Shown here one piece after another: positions 24,381 to 36,100 of a stretch of 64,000 nucleotides of DNA. Under the pieces are notes generated by a model. It saw only the letters and a program-made list of their open reading frames with translations, searched no databases and had not been told where the DNA came from. Source of the DNA: Macrotrachela quadricornifera (lineage: Eukaryota > Rotifera > Eurotatoria > Philodinida > Philodinidae); NCBI GenBank assembly GCA_022393335.1, contig JAJEKB010001381.1, forward strand, positions 68,576 through 132,575, read 5' to 3'. Made by a program: the position numbers and the translations under genes. Position 1 is the stretch's first letter; every line of letters begins with the position of its first letter.

Positions 24381-25700
24381 AGAAAAGAATGGCAAATGGC
24401 TCGAACAATTTGTCTGAATAAAGGCGACAATCCGGCTCCAAGTGCAAGTCAATGGCGCCCGATTTCGATGCTACCAACTTTTGGCAAAATTTACGAAAGA
24501 TTATTCCTTTTACGATTCCACAGTTGGTCAACCAGAATAAGTATTTACCAGTTTAACAATCAGGTGCAAAACTCCATCAATCAACAACTTATAGAGTAAA
24601 CTGTTGACTAGGACGAATTACTCAATCTCTCCGTTATAACTCATTCACTCTAGTAATATACATTGATTTCTTGTAAGCGTTTGACATGCTCTAACAACAA
24701 GAGCTACTCCTGAAATTAAAAAGTCATAATTGTTCGTCAGCTTATCTCGCATGGATAGCTAGCTACTTCAACGGCCGAACCCTCAAAATCGATTAGAGTG
24801 ATATTGAATCAGCATTGATTAAGGTTGAACGTGGCGCTTCTCAAGGTAGCTGTCTTGATCCTATAATGTATGCTATATGTCATTATGATCTTCCTCATTG
24901 TTTTGAAAATCCAGTTTACATTCACGCGTATGTGGATGATGCAGTAATTGCTTATACTTCATCAATTCACCTGAAATCGAAATTTCAAGTTGTCGAATTC
25001 GAAGATCGCATCAACCGCTAAACCCAAACAAAACGAAGTTTGCTATTTATCATAGATCAGTTCAATATCCGAAACTAAATATCTACTATGAAGGAGTGAA
25101 AATCGTACAGAAGAGCTTCATATACCTTGGATTCTATTTCGATGCAAAGTTATCGTTTCCTGTTATGATCAATGCTCAGTCTATTAAATTGCAGAAAGCT
25201 TCTATTATACTAAAATTTATTCATCGACAATTTCCATCATTTTCGAAGTTGGAAATCAAATTGTTTAATACGTATATATGACCACACATCTACATGATAG
25301 CAACAACTTACTGTCTCCTATCACAGACCTCTGAGGAACGATTAGCATCATTCTATCGAAGATGCTTAAGACTAATCCACTGCCTATTTCAATGTTCCAT
25401 AGAAGACTTGCATCATCACTTTCATCTGCCTATCATTGAAGAAAGATTCAAGAAATCTTTATTAAAGCGCATGAAAAATATTCAAGTATACGAACAGACC
25501 TTCATTGAATGTGCGCTACAATATAAATATCTATTCAACACGGTATATGATCACTATCGCGTCAGAACACATATACGCTACATACCATCAGGTTGACCGA
25601 ACAAAAGAGTCGTTCCACTTCTCGATAGGGAGTGCTACACCTATTTTGATCACCTATGTGAAATATGTCTTTAGCTAAGCCACTTTTATTATTGCATGTG
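24381..25700 (+). mobile_element. Decayed non-LTR retrotransposon (reverse transcriptase remnants)
   Basis: Frames in series show reverse transcriptase motifs. The first is WRPISMLPTFGKIYERLF (24396-24599). The second is ERGASQGSCLDPIMYA, followed by the catalytic box HAYVDDAVIAY (24815-25021), in which YVDD holds the metal-binding aspartates. Then comes a thumb-like piece, KSFIYLGFYFDAKLSF (25096-25281), and a C-terminal region (25294-25596) with SFYRRCLRLIHCLF. Several stops and frameshifts separate them, so the copy is dead. The order and motifs fit LINE-type (Jockey/I/R1-like) elements. The endonuclease part and 5' end are missing. Confidence 0.8.
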
Positions 25701-26275
25701 CCCTTTCTTTCTTTTCTTTTTGAGCAAGTGGTGATGTTGATAATCTTTGTATACAACTTCTAGAATCCACTAGCTCTATTTGTGCGTAGACGGTCAGCGC
25801 CACTTGGCGAATTCGTTATATTAATAAATAAAGCATTTTAAAAAACGCCGTTAGGCAAGCCAAACGTACATCGATTAATAGAGAATTGTAAGCTCTATCA
25901 TAATCTAAAATTACTTTTTCAAAAAATGATGATTCTACCGTGATGAATAACTTTAAAAACAAATTTTGATACCACTGATAAGATAAGATCTGTAGAAATC
26001 TTGACATAAAGTCATTTTCATTGCGCTCAATTTTTTTGATAACATATATATATATACAAACTAAAACATAAATGTATAGGGTAGTGTAAACTTAGACGAG
26101 CTCTCGGAATATGGCGTTATGTAAAAAATATCTTGTTTCGGTGACAATATTCTCAAAATTTAGAGTAAAACTTACTTTTTCCAGGAATATATATAATATA
26201 ATAGTTTTTATGCACAAAAGATAATATAAATTGATTATTTATTAAGCAATAGTACAACAAAGAAAAAAAGAAAGA

Positions 26276-26361
26276 TTAATATTTCGCTTGTTCTGCACTT
26301 GGAGATGTAGCTACATCATAACTTGGAGGAGCACCTTCTCTTACATTATAAACTGGAACTG
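26276..26361 (-). CDS. C-terminal exon of an unknown protein, cut by an assembly gap
   Basis: Reading minus from the gap edge gives VPVYNVREGAPPSYDVAT then SPSAEQAKY and a stop (26276-26278). The PPSY motif is a possible WW-domain or ubiquitin-ligase docking site and suggests the cytosolic tail of a membrane protein. The gene should continue through the N run, but the sequence beyond 26371 shows no continuation. Confidence 0.5.
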
Positions 26362-26371
26362 NNNNNNNNNN
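26362..26371. other. Assembly gap (10 N)
   Basis: Ten consecutive n. The true gap length is unknown. Confidence 1.
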
Positions 26372-26479
26372 GTAATTTTTTAGATTGATATGTATTGTTT
26401 TGAAATTAAACTTGAAAGTTAAATCCAAGTAAAATGGGTGAACTATAATAAAATTATATTATTAGTACTTTTAAAATTT

Positions 26480-27290
26480 TATCCCATATCATTCACTTGA
26501 TGGAAAAAATTTTTTTATCAAAAGAATAATACCTGAAATTCTGCACAAAATAATATATTTTATCTAATCGAAATAGTTTCTTTTATTGTTTCAAATCAAA
26601 CGTGACCTCACAATAAAATCGAGTAGTGAATATAGAATCTCTTGCTTTCTAATTTTTTGATCAAAACGTTTTCTTTTGTTTAGTAATGTCATCTTTGTTG
26701 TTACCTGCTCCCAATTCATTCCCCAAACTGTACTCTAACAGATATCAATCAGGTGAATTTAGTAAGTAATAATTCTTTGAGATGAGTACAGGGACATGAT
26801 TAGCACACAGTGTTTGGATCGATTTATATGTATAAGGTTTTGCATCGTCTTCTGATATGTTTAGCTGTTTTCTAGCATATGCTTGTTTGATTTTTAGAGC
26901 TATTAGAGGAATATCATTGATGTGTCTTTCTGCATGCATTTTACACACTATCATCTTAACGGAAACTTCGCTTTTTCATGAACATCACCTTTCCTATCAG
27001 GTTCCGTCACTGTTCACAATTCACAATGGATCACTCTAATAATTGTAACTAATTTAAAGAGTGAGTTGGGTCCACCTAGCGACAAAGACAGCGTTAGTAG
27101 ACGATATAAATTTTTTATCAAAAATAATTTAGATTCTGTACTTGATTTTATTGTACAATTGTGTTTAATCTAAAACAATGAAAGAAACTCTATTATTTTG
27201 TGCAGAATTTCAAGCGTTATCTCTTGATAAAAAACGATGTTTTAATTAAAGGAATAATAGACGGAGAATTTTCATACAGTGACAATTAAT
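26480..27290. repeat. Degenerate family-1 MITE with internal insertion
   Basis: Left block aatacctgaaattctgcaca (26527) is inverted relative to tgtgcagaatttcaagcgtt (27201). Both correspond to the gaaattctctacaaaatta segment of the other copies. About 500 bp of unrelated DNA lies between the arms. Confidence 0.5.
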
Positions 27291-29129
27291 TTTGAAAATT
27301 TCTATTAATTACAAACAATTATAGAAATCTGAATTAATACAATCACTATTAGATATCATTTTGAGTCCTATCATTACAATAATCATTATAGCAAATCTAA
27401 AATTAGAACACAAAAATTTATAATCATATCCGTTTTTTATCAAAAAAAAACATAGAAAACTCGTTGATGAAATATTTACGAAACATTCTTCAAAAGCTTG
27501 ATTTTTTTTAATAACGAAATTAAGAAGCATGAAATTGAAATACAGAAAATAAAATTAAAAAAAACAAACAGTGTACAATAGAAAAAGTTTTATATTTTTT
27601 GTTTAAATGAATTAATGTTAGTAGTTCAGCAATTTTTCAAATGAGAAATAATCCTAAAAATCATAGTTTGAGCTATCGAAGATCTGAGTATACCATTGAA
27701 TAGAGCTCGTCAAGTTGTACAAGGCACACCGATGAGTTGCTTCGATACAGGTTAATGTGTGGATGTTCGCTGGAAAAACTCGAATCCGCCGCTAACTTCA
27801 CCAACATGAGAACACATTATTATGATTTTAGTTTTTAATTTTTTATTGATTCAGATATATGCTCAATATTTACACATATTCCACTCAAACATTTGAAAAG
27901 AAAAGTGGCTAAACAAATTGTTTATTATATATCTGCTAGAAGAATTGAGATAATAGAGAAAAATATAAAGAAACAAGTGTGTAGAAAAAAGTACTATTAA
28001 AAAATATTAGATGTAGAAAGATACAAATCCTCAAATAATAAAGTAAACGACAATAAAATATCGATGCTGCCGGTTGTTCACTTATTTTATTTATTTATAG
28101 TGTTTAACTATGATGGTGTTATCAAATGACTTGAGAAGCAAAGCTACGCGCTGCATGATTATAAAAGAAGTATGCACAAACGATTAATGTTGAGTAAAAA
28201 ATTAAATGAGTTGAGAAAAATTCAATTTAATTATAAGTATCGTTTGATATATAGAAATTTCTGTTTGTCGAATAGTTCTTCTCATTTTTTAGATTAGTAT
28301 TAAGAAAGCAAATATATTAATAATAGTTTCTTTCAAATAATTATTCCAAGTTTTCATTATACATCTTTAATCTTTTCGCGGTTGGCGTCCCATATATGAA
28401 ACGATGATATTCTTCCATAGATATATACATTAAATGGTACTCAAAGTGCAATTTGATATTTATGTTATGTGTAAGGAGCTCTTTCTATTGTAGTGAGAAA
28501 GAACCTATAGACATTGAAGATACTATAGGAAAGATTCACTTTTAATGAAAAAATTTTAACACCACTCCTTCCCTCTCAAAAATCTTTAAAAAAAAAGTAA
28601 TTCTTCTTACATATCGAAATATTTCTAATAAAAATCGCATTATAAATGGTAAGGATCAGAGTCATACTTAGGATGCACAGAGCATACGTGTACTCGCTTG
28701 GAGAGAAATACATGACTAACATATTATCCGTAGGATCGAACATTTCCCATGTTAGCATGCATCTGACTCTTTCAACAATTCCTAGCTATATGTTGTTTGA
28801 CGGAGTCCATTGAGCACTGGAACTTCCATCAATGATAGACAATATCGTGAACTTGAGACGCGCAAATTTTTGTAAACAATAATAAAGACTATTTCTTGAG
28901 TCGAATACAAATAATCTCGTGAGGAAAGGATTAAAGAAGGTTCATCTTATTTTTGCATTTAAAACATGCAAGAAAAATATATTTATTCATAAGAACTTCT
29001 TAATAAAGATAATTAATAATTAAACAATATAAATTTAAACATAGAATAAAGGAACATTAGAATGCAAAAGTAAAGAAATCTTACATCAATTGATAAAAAG
29101 AGAACAAAATTTGATAATCTTAAAAACAA
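27291..29129. other. Intergenic AT-rich DNA
   Basis: No supported gene. Small minus frames at 27309-27530 and 28576-28758 have no recognisable domains. Confidence 0.4.
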
Positions 29130-31555
29130 CTATGATGAACATATACAAGTATATCCATCACCACAAAAACCACCGTTTTTATAACCTACTTTTCGACACC
29201 ATGCATCACACGTACAACCACTACCTAAAATTATAATCAAATAATCAGTGTCTATATCCTAATAAAGTTTATTAAATTTCAACCGATCTTACCAACGTTT
29301 TCTTTTGTTATTGGATTTTGTGAACAAATACATGTATGACCATCTCCACATACCCCATATGGTGAATGACGGTCACCACACCATTTTTCACAGCCACAAG
29401 TAGTTCCAATTGTAATTTCTAAATAAGATTAAATTTAGTTTTACTGTCATTCACTTTAATAAACACTTAAATGATGAATTAAAATTGTTAATTGAGATTT
29501 AGTCCTTTATACGAAACTAAATCTAATTATGATGTAATATTTATGTCTTTAATTCTTTAATAATACAGTCAGTTGAATAGATATTTTCTCATCTTTTGAT
29601 AATCATTCAATACAGAATGATGATCTTGACATGATTAATGGATGAGAATTTTTAATTATTGATTCATTCAGATATGTTTTGATTAACTTACTTAGTTCTT
29701 CTTCTAGATGTTTTATTTTCTTGATTAATTTTTTAATCGTTTCATTATGATTTCTTTGAATTCCTTTCAAATAATGAATTCTTTCATTGCTTTTTATTTG
29801 TTCTTGTAAACAACTCAATTCTTTGGTTTTTAATTCAGATTTTGATAATATAATTCCAACTATAAGACCTATCAATAATCCAATTAGAATAATAATTAAT
29901 GTAGAAAATATTAATAAACATTTTTTCTTTGATAAAAATAATATATGAAATGGATCATTTTGTTTTGTTGATACAGATATTGATGTCTGACTAGGAACAG
30001 TGACAGTATCAGTGTTAATTTTAATGTTATTATCATCCGTCATCATGGTACTATTGACATAACTTTTTTTGTTTTCAGTCACTGGATTGTAAGAAACAAC
30101 ATCATTTTTTGTGGAACTCACATATGAAAAATGTGAGTGTAAGTTTTAAGTCGAAGTTTTGCGGCTCCCCCCCCCCACCCCCCCCTTACAGACATCCTTA
30201 GCAACCATGGTCAAAAGACAGTTTCCATAGCAACCGCGGTCAAAGGTCATTGAGTACAAATTTTCCTTAGCAACGCTTCCTGACCGTCGCAGATATGACA
30301 GGCGTGGCTATACTTTTTCGAAGAAAAAGAGTGAATATAAATTTTAAGTCGAGACTTTTCGAGCTCTCCCCTTACAGGCCAGCTCCAATAACAGACAGGT
30401 CTTCATTGCAGATATCTCTATCAAAAATACCTCCCCATTACAGCAGACACGACGCAATAAATGATTCCTGTGTTTTATCATCGTTCTCTTCCACCTTAAA
30501 GCTTTGCTGTAAATATATATCTATCAATGTAGAGCAGTAACATTATAAAAAATTTACAGTAACACAGCTCCTAGCTTATATGAATATGTGAGTTCCACAT
30601 TTTAGCCCTAAAAGGGCTGCGCTGACAAGCTTTTTCATTGATTAAAACTAAATTATATCTCAAAATTTAAATGAATTCATAGTGAGTCATAAGTAACGCA
30701 ACCGAACTAAAAGTTGAATATCTTCATTGCCGATTTTTTTATCAATAATAGAAGCATGTATAAGGTTGATATCCATAAAGATATGTTTATGGAAGTCCTT
30801 TCTTAAGTATCACTATTGACCTCAATAAGAAAAATTTACTTTTTACAGTTAGAAAAAAAGTTTGTTTGTCGAAAAAAACTGAATATCTCCATGACGATTC
30901 AAGCTAACAAGTTGATTCTTTTATCAATGATAGAGATACGCTCAAGCTTTTAATTCATAAAGATATGCTTAGAGATCTATTTGTGAAAAAGTAAATTTTA
31001 CGGATATAAACCTTGAGCATGGCTCTATTGTTGGTAGAAAAAAAATGAGACCATTTAGTCGAATCATAATAGAGATACGGTTGCGTTACTTATGGTCCAC
31101 CCCGTGTATTAGATATTAGTTACCAGCTGGACTAGCAACTTTATCAATCTCTTCATCTTGAAGAATGTGATCTATAGTATGCGGCATTATTGATGCTAAA
31201 CTTTGCTTTGATTGAGTTATATCAATAGATTGTATTCGTCTCATATGTTCTAGATAAATAAAAAATAATAAAAAATATAAAAAATTGATTAAAAAGACTT
31301 ACCTCGTAAAAGTTTAACAGCATCAAAACATTGAATTTCATCAAATGCATTTATTAAAAAAGTAAAATCTTGTTCATTAATTTTATCTTGATCAAAAAGT
31401 GATTCCATAAGACAAAGAGTTCCACCAAGTGTTGGATCATCACGAATTCGTCTTGGAACATCATTACCAAGAAAAAAATGTAAACGTTTTCGATCATTAT
31501 CACTAAGACGATCTTGAAGTTTTAATATAATTGAACGTAAATGATGATTATCCAT
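29130..31555 (-). CDS. DED-like / transmembrane / coiled-coil / two defensin-like modules (gene A, exon 3 interrupted)
   Basis: Five minus exons, phase-1 introns throughout: 31303-31555, 31124-31249, 29692-30647 (interrupted by a 490 bp transposon at 30110-30599), 29293-29418 and 29130-29224. Exon 1 is a death-effector-like domain (HLRSIILKLQDRLSDNDRKR, FFLGNDVPRRIRDDP, and a last helix with FDAVKLLRG). Exon 3 has a membrane span (CLLIFSTLIIILIGLLIGLI) and a heptad-like coiled coil (NHNETIKKLIKKIKHLEEEL). Exons 4 and 5 each encode one six-cysteine module, C-x-C-x3-C-x9/10-C-x5-C-x-C, with CEKWC...YGVCGDGHTCIC and CDAWC...GGFCGDGYTCIC. The CxxxC, GxC and CxC spacing is that of the cysteine-stabilised alpha-beta (invertebrate/fungal defensin) fold. 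Predicted topology: DED in the cytosol, cysteine modules outside. The insertion probably breaks this allele unless it is spliced out. Receptor function is inferred. Confidence 0.8.
30110..30599. mobile_element. 490-bp TIR transposon inside the coding exon of gene A
   Basis: Perfect 16-bp inverted termini: tgtggaactcacatat at 30110 and atatgtgagttccaca ending at 30599. A TTTT target duplication flanks them (30106-30109 and 30600-30603). Conceptual removal of the insert plus one TTTT joins the host frame without a shift. The interior includes a C-rich run (about 30167-30186) and two related units containing aagttttaagtcgaagtttt-type sequence. No transposase. Confidence 0.85.
30681..31106. mobile_element. 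Hairpin MITE, family 2, in gene A intron 2
   Basis: Ends gtcataagtaacgcaaccg and cggttgcgttacttatggtc are inverted. The interior carries family-2 words: a tctccat...caagctaac type segment, tttatcaatgatagagata, and ataaagatatgcttagagat-like sequence. Similar elements lie at 34986-35233 and 61247-62144. Confidence 0.75.
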
Positions 31556-31996
31556 TTTTTTTCAAAATTTGTGCCATATATCAATTTTATTTCGACACAT
31601 CTTTATACCAAACATAAGAATATACAACTTTCAATTCAGTATTTATGAATCATTATTTAGTTATCAAATTATTTATACACATAGTTGTATTAAAATAAAA
31701 TAATATTTGCTTACAATGACCGTCACACTTCACTTCTTCTATATTCATTTTTTTCTATCTCTTTTTAAAATTTTAGTATCACTTGTATTTTGCACTTTTA
31801 TTATTCTCTTCTATAAACACATAAAAAGTATATATAAATTAAGAAATAAATACAACTGACGATATAAAATGTTTAGAATCTCTTAATTCAATGAATATTT
31901 TTATTTTGCAACAAACTATTAATAAAGTAATTCTATTAACAAAAAAACGAATTTATCTCATATAAAACTAAACTATAGGATTATTAATGAGAATAT
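31556..31996. other. Intergenic between genes A and B
   Basis: Short AT-rich spacer holding the presumed promoter of gene A. No motif recognised. Confidence 0.4.
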
Positions 31997-33195
31997 CTAT
32001 TTTGAACATATACAAGTATATCCATCACCACAAACACCACCATTTTTATGTCCATGTTCTCGACACCATGTATTACACATACATCCACTATCTAAAATTT
32101 AAAATAAAAATCAAACTTTCATACTATTTGTTTTTCTAAGATCTTACTAATATATTCTTCTGTTAATGGTTTCTGTGAACACATACATGTATGACCGTCT
32201 CCACATACTCCATATGCTGAACCATGTGTAATACACCATTTTTTACAACCACATGTAGTTCCTTCAGTAATATCTAAATGAAACAAAACGATAATCTATT
32301 ATCGAATTATTCTTATTTAATAAAACACTTCAAATCATTTTCATGATTAAATATATTTTAAAGAGGTGATTCTTATGACAGATTGTATGTTAGTTTACTT
32401 TGTGGATCTTTAACAAATTTTTCATTTTTAATTGAATTTTTAATTGTTTCATTATATTTCGATAGAATAACATTCAAATATTGAATTTTTCCATTAATTT
32501 TTAATACAAGATTTTTCAAATGTTGAATTGTTTCGTTATTTTTGGTTTGTTCATTAGCTATATTATCATATTTTGATTTTAACTGAATAATCCCGAAACA
32601 ACCTCCTATTACTATTCCTGTTAGAATAATTGATAATACAATAAATAATAAGAAACATCTCGGTGTTATTGATACTATTTTATGTAATTGTTTTCTTTTT
32701 GATTGTAGAGAAAATTTTGTTGGATCATCTATAACAACATAGATTGGATTAATATTTGTATTATTACTATTAATCATTAGATTTTTTTTAGCAGAATGAT
32801 CTTGTTGATCCGTCAAGACTAAATTAAAATTAAGAAATTTATACCAGTTCATAATTATCAAGTAATTGTCACTTACTATCTTGAAAATCAGAATTTTTTA
32901 TATCTTGAGTTATAATGGATGGTATTACTGATGCTATATTCTGTGTTGATTCTTCTTTTGATTTCATACATTCTAGATTAAAAAAAAAAGATTTCTTGTT
33001 ATTAAGATCGATAAAAAAATTAAATTACCTTTTTGAATTTGTGCAATATTTATACAATGATTTGCATCCAATGTATTTAATAAAGATATCATATTTTGTT
33101 CGTTAAATGATGAATTAAATGGGGATGCTCTATTATAAGACGAACTTGTAATTTCAATAGAGTTACATGTAAATCCTGCTTATCTATCGATTAAA
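31997..33195 (-). pseudogene. Gene B: paralogue of gene A with a broken DED exon
   Basis: Tandem paralogue of gene A, same orientation. Exons 32877-32972, 32399-32818, 32148-32273 and 31997-32091 join in phase 1. The last two match gene A exactly in length (126 and 95 nt). They encode a membrane span (CFLLFIVLSIILTGIVIGGC), a short coiled coil, and two six-cysteine modules (CKKWC...YGVCGDGHTCMC; CNTWC...GGVCGDGYTCIC) ending at a stop. The first exon (about 33029-33195) is damaged. Its start aligns with gene A but reads ATA instead of ATG. After HVTLLKLQVRL it loses about 94 net nucleotides, shifting frame before NEQNMISLLNTLDANHCINI. The downstream exons show no stops, so a DED-less protein from a later ATG (exon 2 or 3) is possible; otherwise it is a pseudogene. 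Confidence 0.75.
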
Positions 33196-33680
33196 CAATT
33201 TCTCTATGAATAAAAAATGAACCAGTATTTTATTTGTTATTAATCTTGAATATAATATATATAGAATCCTTATGAAATCATTCAGCTGTATTAAAGATTT
33301 CTAGATATTACTGTTATCTTGTTTTCATTACTCTTTAAAAACTAGATAAAGCTCATAGCATTTGTATAAAACGATATTCTTGAATGATCTCATTACGAAT
33401 ATCATTCAAAACATACCACTCATTAACACAAATTTACTTTGATATATTCATTCTGTTTTTTGTCTTCATTTAAGTATATATGTCTAGAAATAGAAATAAA
33501 TTTTGTCTCACATAACGATCGTATCATTTTTTTTTACTGGGAAATTTCCCATATACATATATAGTCACATGACACTGAAAAGTACAATGTCATATCCAAT
33601 GAAAAAGAATGAAGAACGAGAAGTACATTGACGATTGACGACCAATGAACAGAACAAAAGAAATGAGAAGGTGCAAGATA
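33196..33680. other. Intergenic AT-rich DNA
   Basis: Nothing recognised. Confidence 0.35.
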
Positions 33681-34223
33681 TAACTATAATGAGCGATCCA
33701 GAATAAATGAATTACTTAGTATTTTAAAGATTTCTTTCTTATTTTTACTTATGATTAAGAAACTTTTCTTACCAAAAGATAGAACTTGAAATTCTCTACA
33801 AAATTATATACTTTTAAAATGATAACGTACTTTAAAAATATTTGAAAAAAAAATGAAAAGTAAAAACATATAAAATGCTCTACTTTCTAACTAGTTAGGC
33901 ATAATGGATGACAATGCTTCGGATGTAATTTTTATTACTTAACTATATTAAAAATACAAATCATACAAAAAGGCACAGCGTGCTACCACGAACAACCATG
34001 AGAAAATAAGATGAAAAAATAAAATTCATTTTCACGCGATCAAAATCTGATTGCTTAAAGTTACATTCATTTTGAGAATAAAAAGTGGAATTATTAAATA
34101 ATCAGTTTTATGTAAATTGTACAACTTTTCACGCTATATCTCTTCATATGTTTTGTTTTTTTAATATAAGGAAGAAATCTTTAAAATACTAAGTAATTCA
34201 TTTATTCTAGATCACCCGTTATA
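33681..34223. mobile_element. Hairpin MITE, family 1 (second good copy)
   Basis: Left gaattacttagtattttaaa pairs with the reverse complement of the right-end segment tttaaaatactaagtaattc. The left arm also carries cttgaaattctctacaaaat, and the right inner arm carries cacgctatatctcttcatat, both shared with 8366-8990. Confidence 0.7.
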
Positions 34224-34985
34224 AGGTATATTAACTTTCTATATATAAAAGTACAGATAAACTGAGAAGTTAATATTTTTTTATTTATTCTCAATCGATG
34301 TAATATTAATGACAATAAAAAAAATATTTTTGATGAATATTATAAGTTAAAAAATGGATTAGTTTTGTATTTAAATAAGATTTGTACTTATTTTTAACAT
34401 TGCACATGAGAGAAACGAAAATATTCTTTATGTTTGTATTAACATATAATATAATCATTTATTTAGTTGTTTGATGTTGTGAAAAACGAGTATTCATTAT
34501 TACAACAGTCTGCGGTAGTATACAATGTTTCTCTATTGGCTTATCATTCTGAATTTTCTCAATATTATATAGAAAATATATTCAAAAACTGTGGCATGCT
34601 TAAATGAAATGAGTACATTCGTGATAAAATTAATATGTGAATAAGATAAAGAGGATTCAATAATCTGTTTTCGTTTTATCACTTCATAATACTGTTGATG
34701 TATATCCATGATAACAAAAATGCTAATTCTAATATGATATAGTGAATATATAAATAGAGGGAAGGATGAGTGTTTTAATTCGTATATTATCATATCATTA
34801 ATGACGATCGTCTCCTTCATATTGTAATAAACATTGAAAAAGCAACTATTCTTTTATATAGAATTCAACTCTGCTTCACACAATACAAGATTTAAAATTA
34901 TTCGCAGATCATATAAAAGCTTTAATTGACTGATGCGATTATCAAATTGACATGTGAATGAAGAAAGGTACAAAAAAAAATTTTT
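34224..34985. other. Intergenic AT-rich DNA
   Basis: Nothing recognised. A 95-codon minus frame at 34533-34820 has no family features. Confidence 0.35.
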
Positions 34986-35233
34986 ACACCGAGTGATCCA
35001 TAAATAATATCGCATAAGAACTTTAAGTATCTCTATTGTGGCTCGAGCAAATGACCTAATTTTTTTATCGATAATATATGCATGTTCAAGTTTTACATTC
35101 AGAAAGACATGTCTACTTTATGGATATAAACTCTGAATATGTCTCTATCATTGATAAAAAAAAATCGGCTCATTTACTCGAGCCACAAGAGAGATATTTA
35201 AATTTCTTATCGCCATGTTATTTATGTGACATC
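34986..35233. mobile_element. Short family-2 MITE
   Basis: 248 bp. Ends gagtgatccataaataat and attatttatgtgac-like are inverted. The arms contain gtatctctattgtggctcga and its inverted partner around 35175-35200. Confidence 0.65.
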
Positions 35234-35839
35234 TGATATGTATTTACAATAGCAAACTCTTGCTATGCTAATATTGAAATTGATGAGTATTTAACAAGAT
35301 TTATACAATATTTAAACAGCTTAGTGAAGGCAGGATTTCAACTTTTCTGTATTTCAATAAGTTAGCATCTAGTTTAAAAGTGGATACTTTAGTAACTTCA
35401 TTTGATTGTTATATTTGAAGAAAAAAGAAGATTGTTCCAGTCAAGTGAACCAGTAACTGATAAAAAATGGTTTTGGAATATACAGATTTTTGTATAAGAA
35501 ATAATAATTTGAATTCGTTTGAAATTATCATATATGATCGTTTGTTAATTTATTTACTAACAGTAATACGTTATCAAGAAGGAACATCTATGATGTGTTC
35601 AAATATATCAGAATACATTAAGAACGGTAGAAAAAATGAGTGGTACAGTGATTATTACAATGTACAGATTTAAAACGTTGATATCATAAAAGAGTAGACT
35701 CATTTTTCTGTATATTATTATTTGAAAAACGAAAACCAATGAAACAACATATGATTTCATTTTCAGGACTTAATATATCGAAACATATTCAATCATATGC
35801 CTTTTACTTCCAGTGTTACAGTATTTCAATCTGATCTAA

Positions 35840-36100
35840 CGAGGAAAGTACTCCAAGTGGTTAAATCCTTTCTAAGTTAGGATTATGTGTATCATGTAGG
35901 CCCTAATGAACTATGAACAAAATTTGGGCCTATAGCTTATTCGAGCTAAGATATTGAATTTTGACGATATTTTTTAACAGAATGCAGTATCTCAGGTTGA
36001 ATAAGCTATGAGTCCCAAACTTTTTTCAGAATTCATTAGAGCCTATATGATGCACATAATCCCAACTTAAAGGGGTTGACCATCTGGGGTACTTCTCTCG
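35840..36100. mobile_element. 261-bp hairpin MITE with cgagga-type ends
   Basis: Left end cgaggaaagtactccaagtg pairs with the right end tctggggtacttctctcg. Internally, taggattatgtgtatcatgt pairs with atgatgcacataatcccaac. The terminal cgagga resembles the larger palindrome at 50941-51565. Confidence 0.7.
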
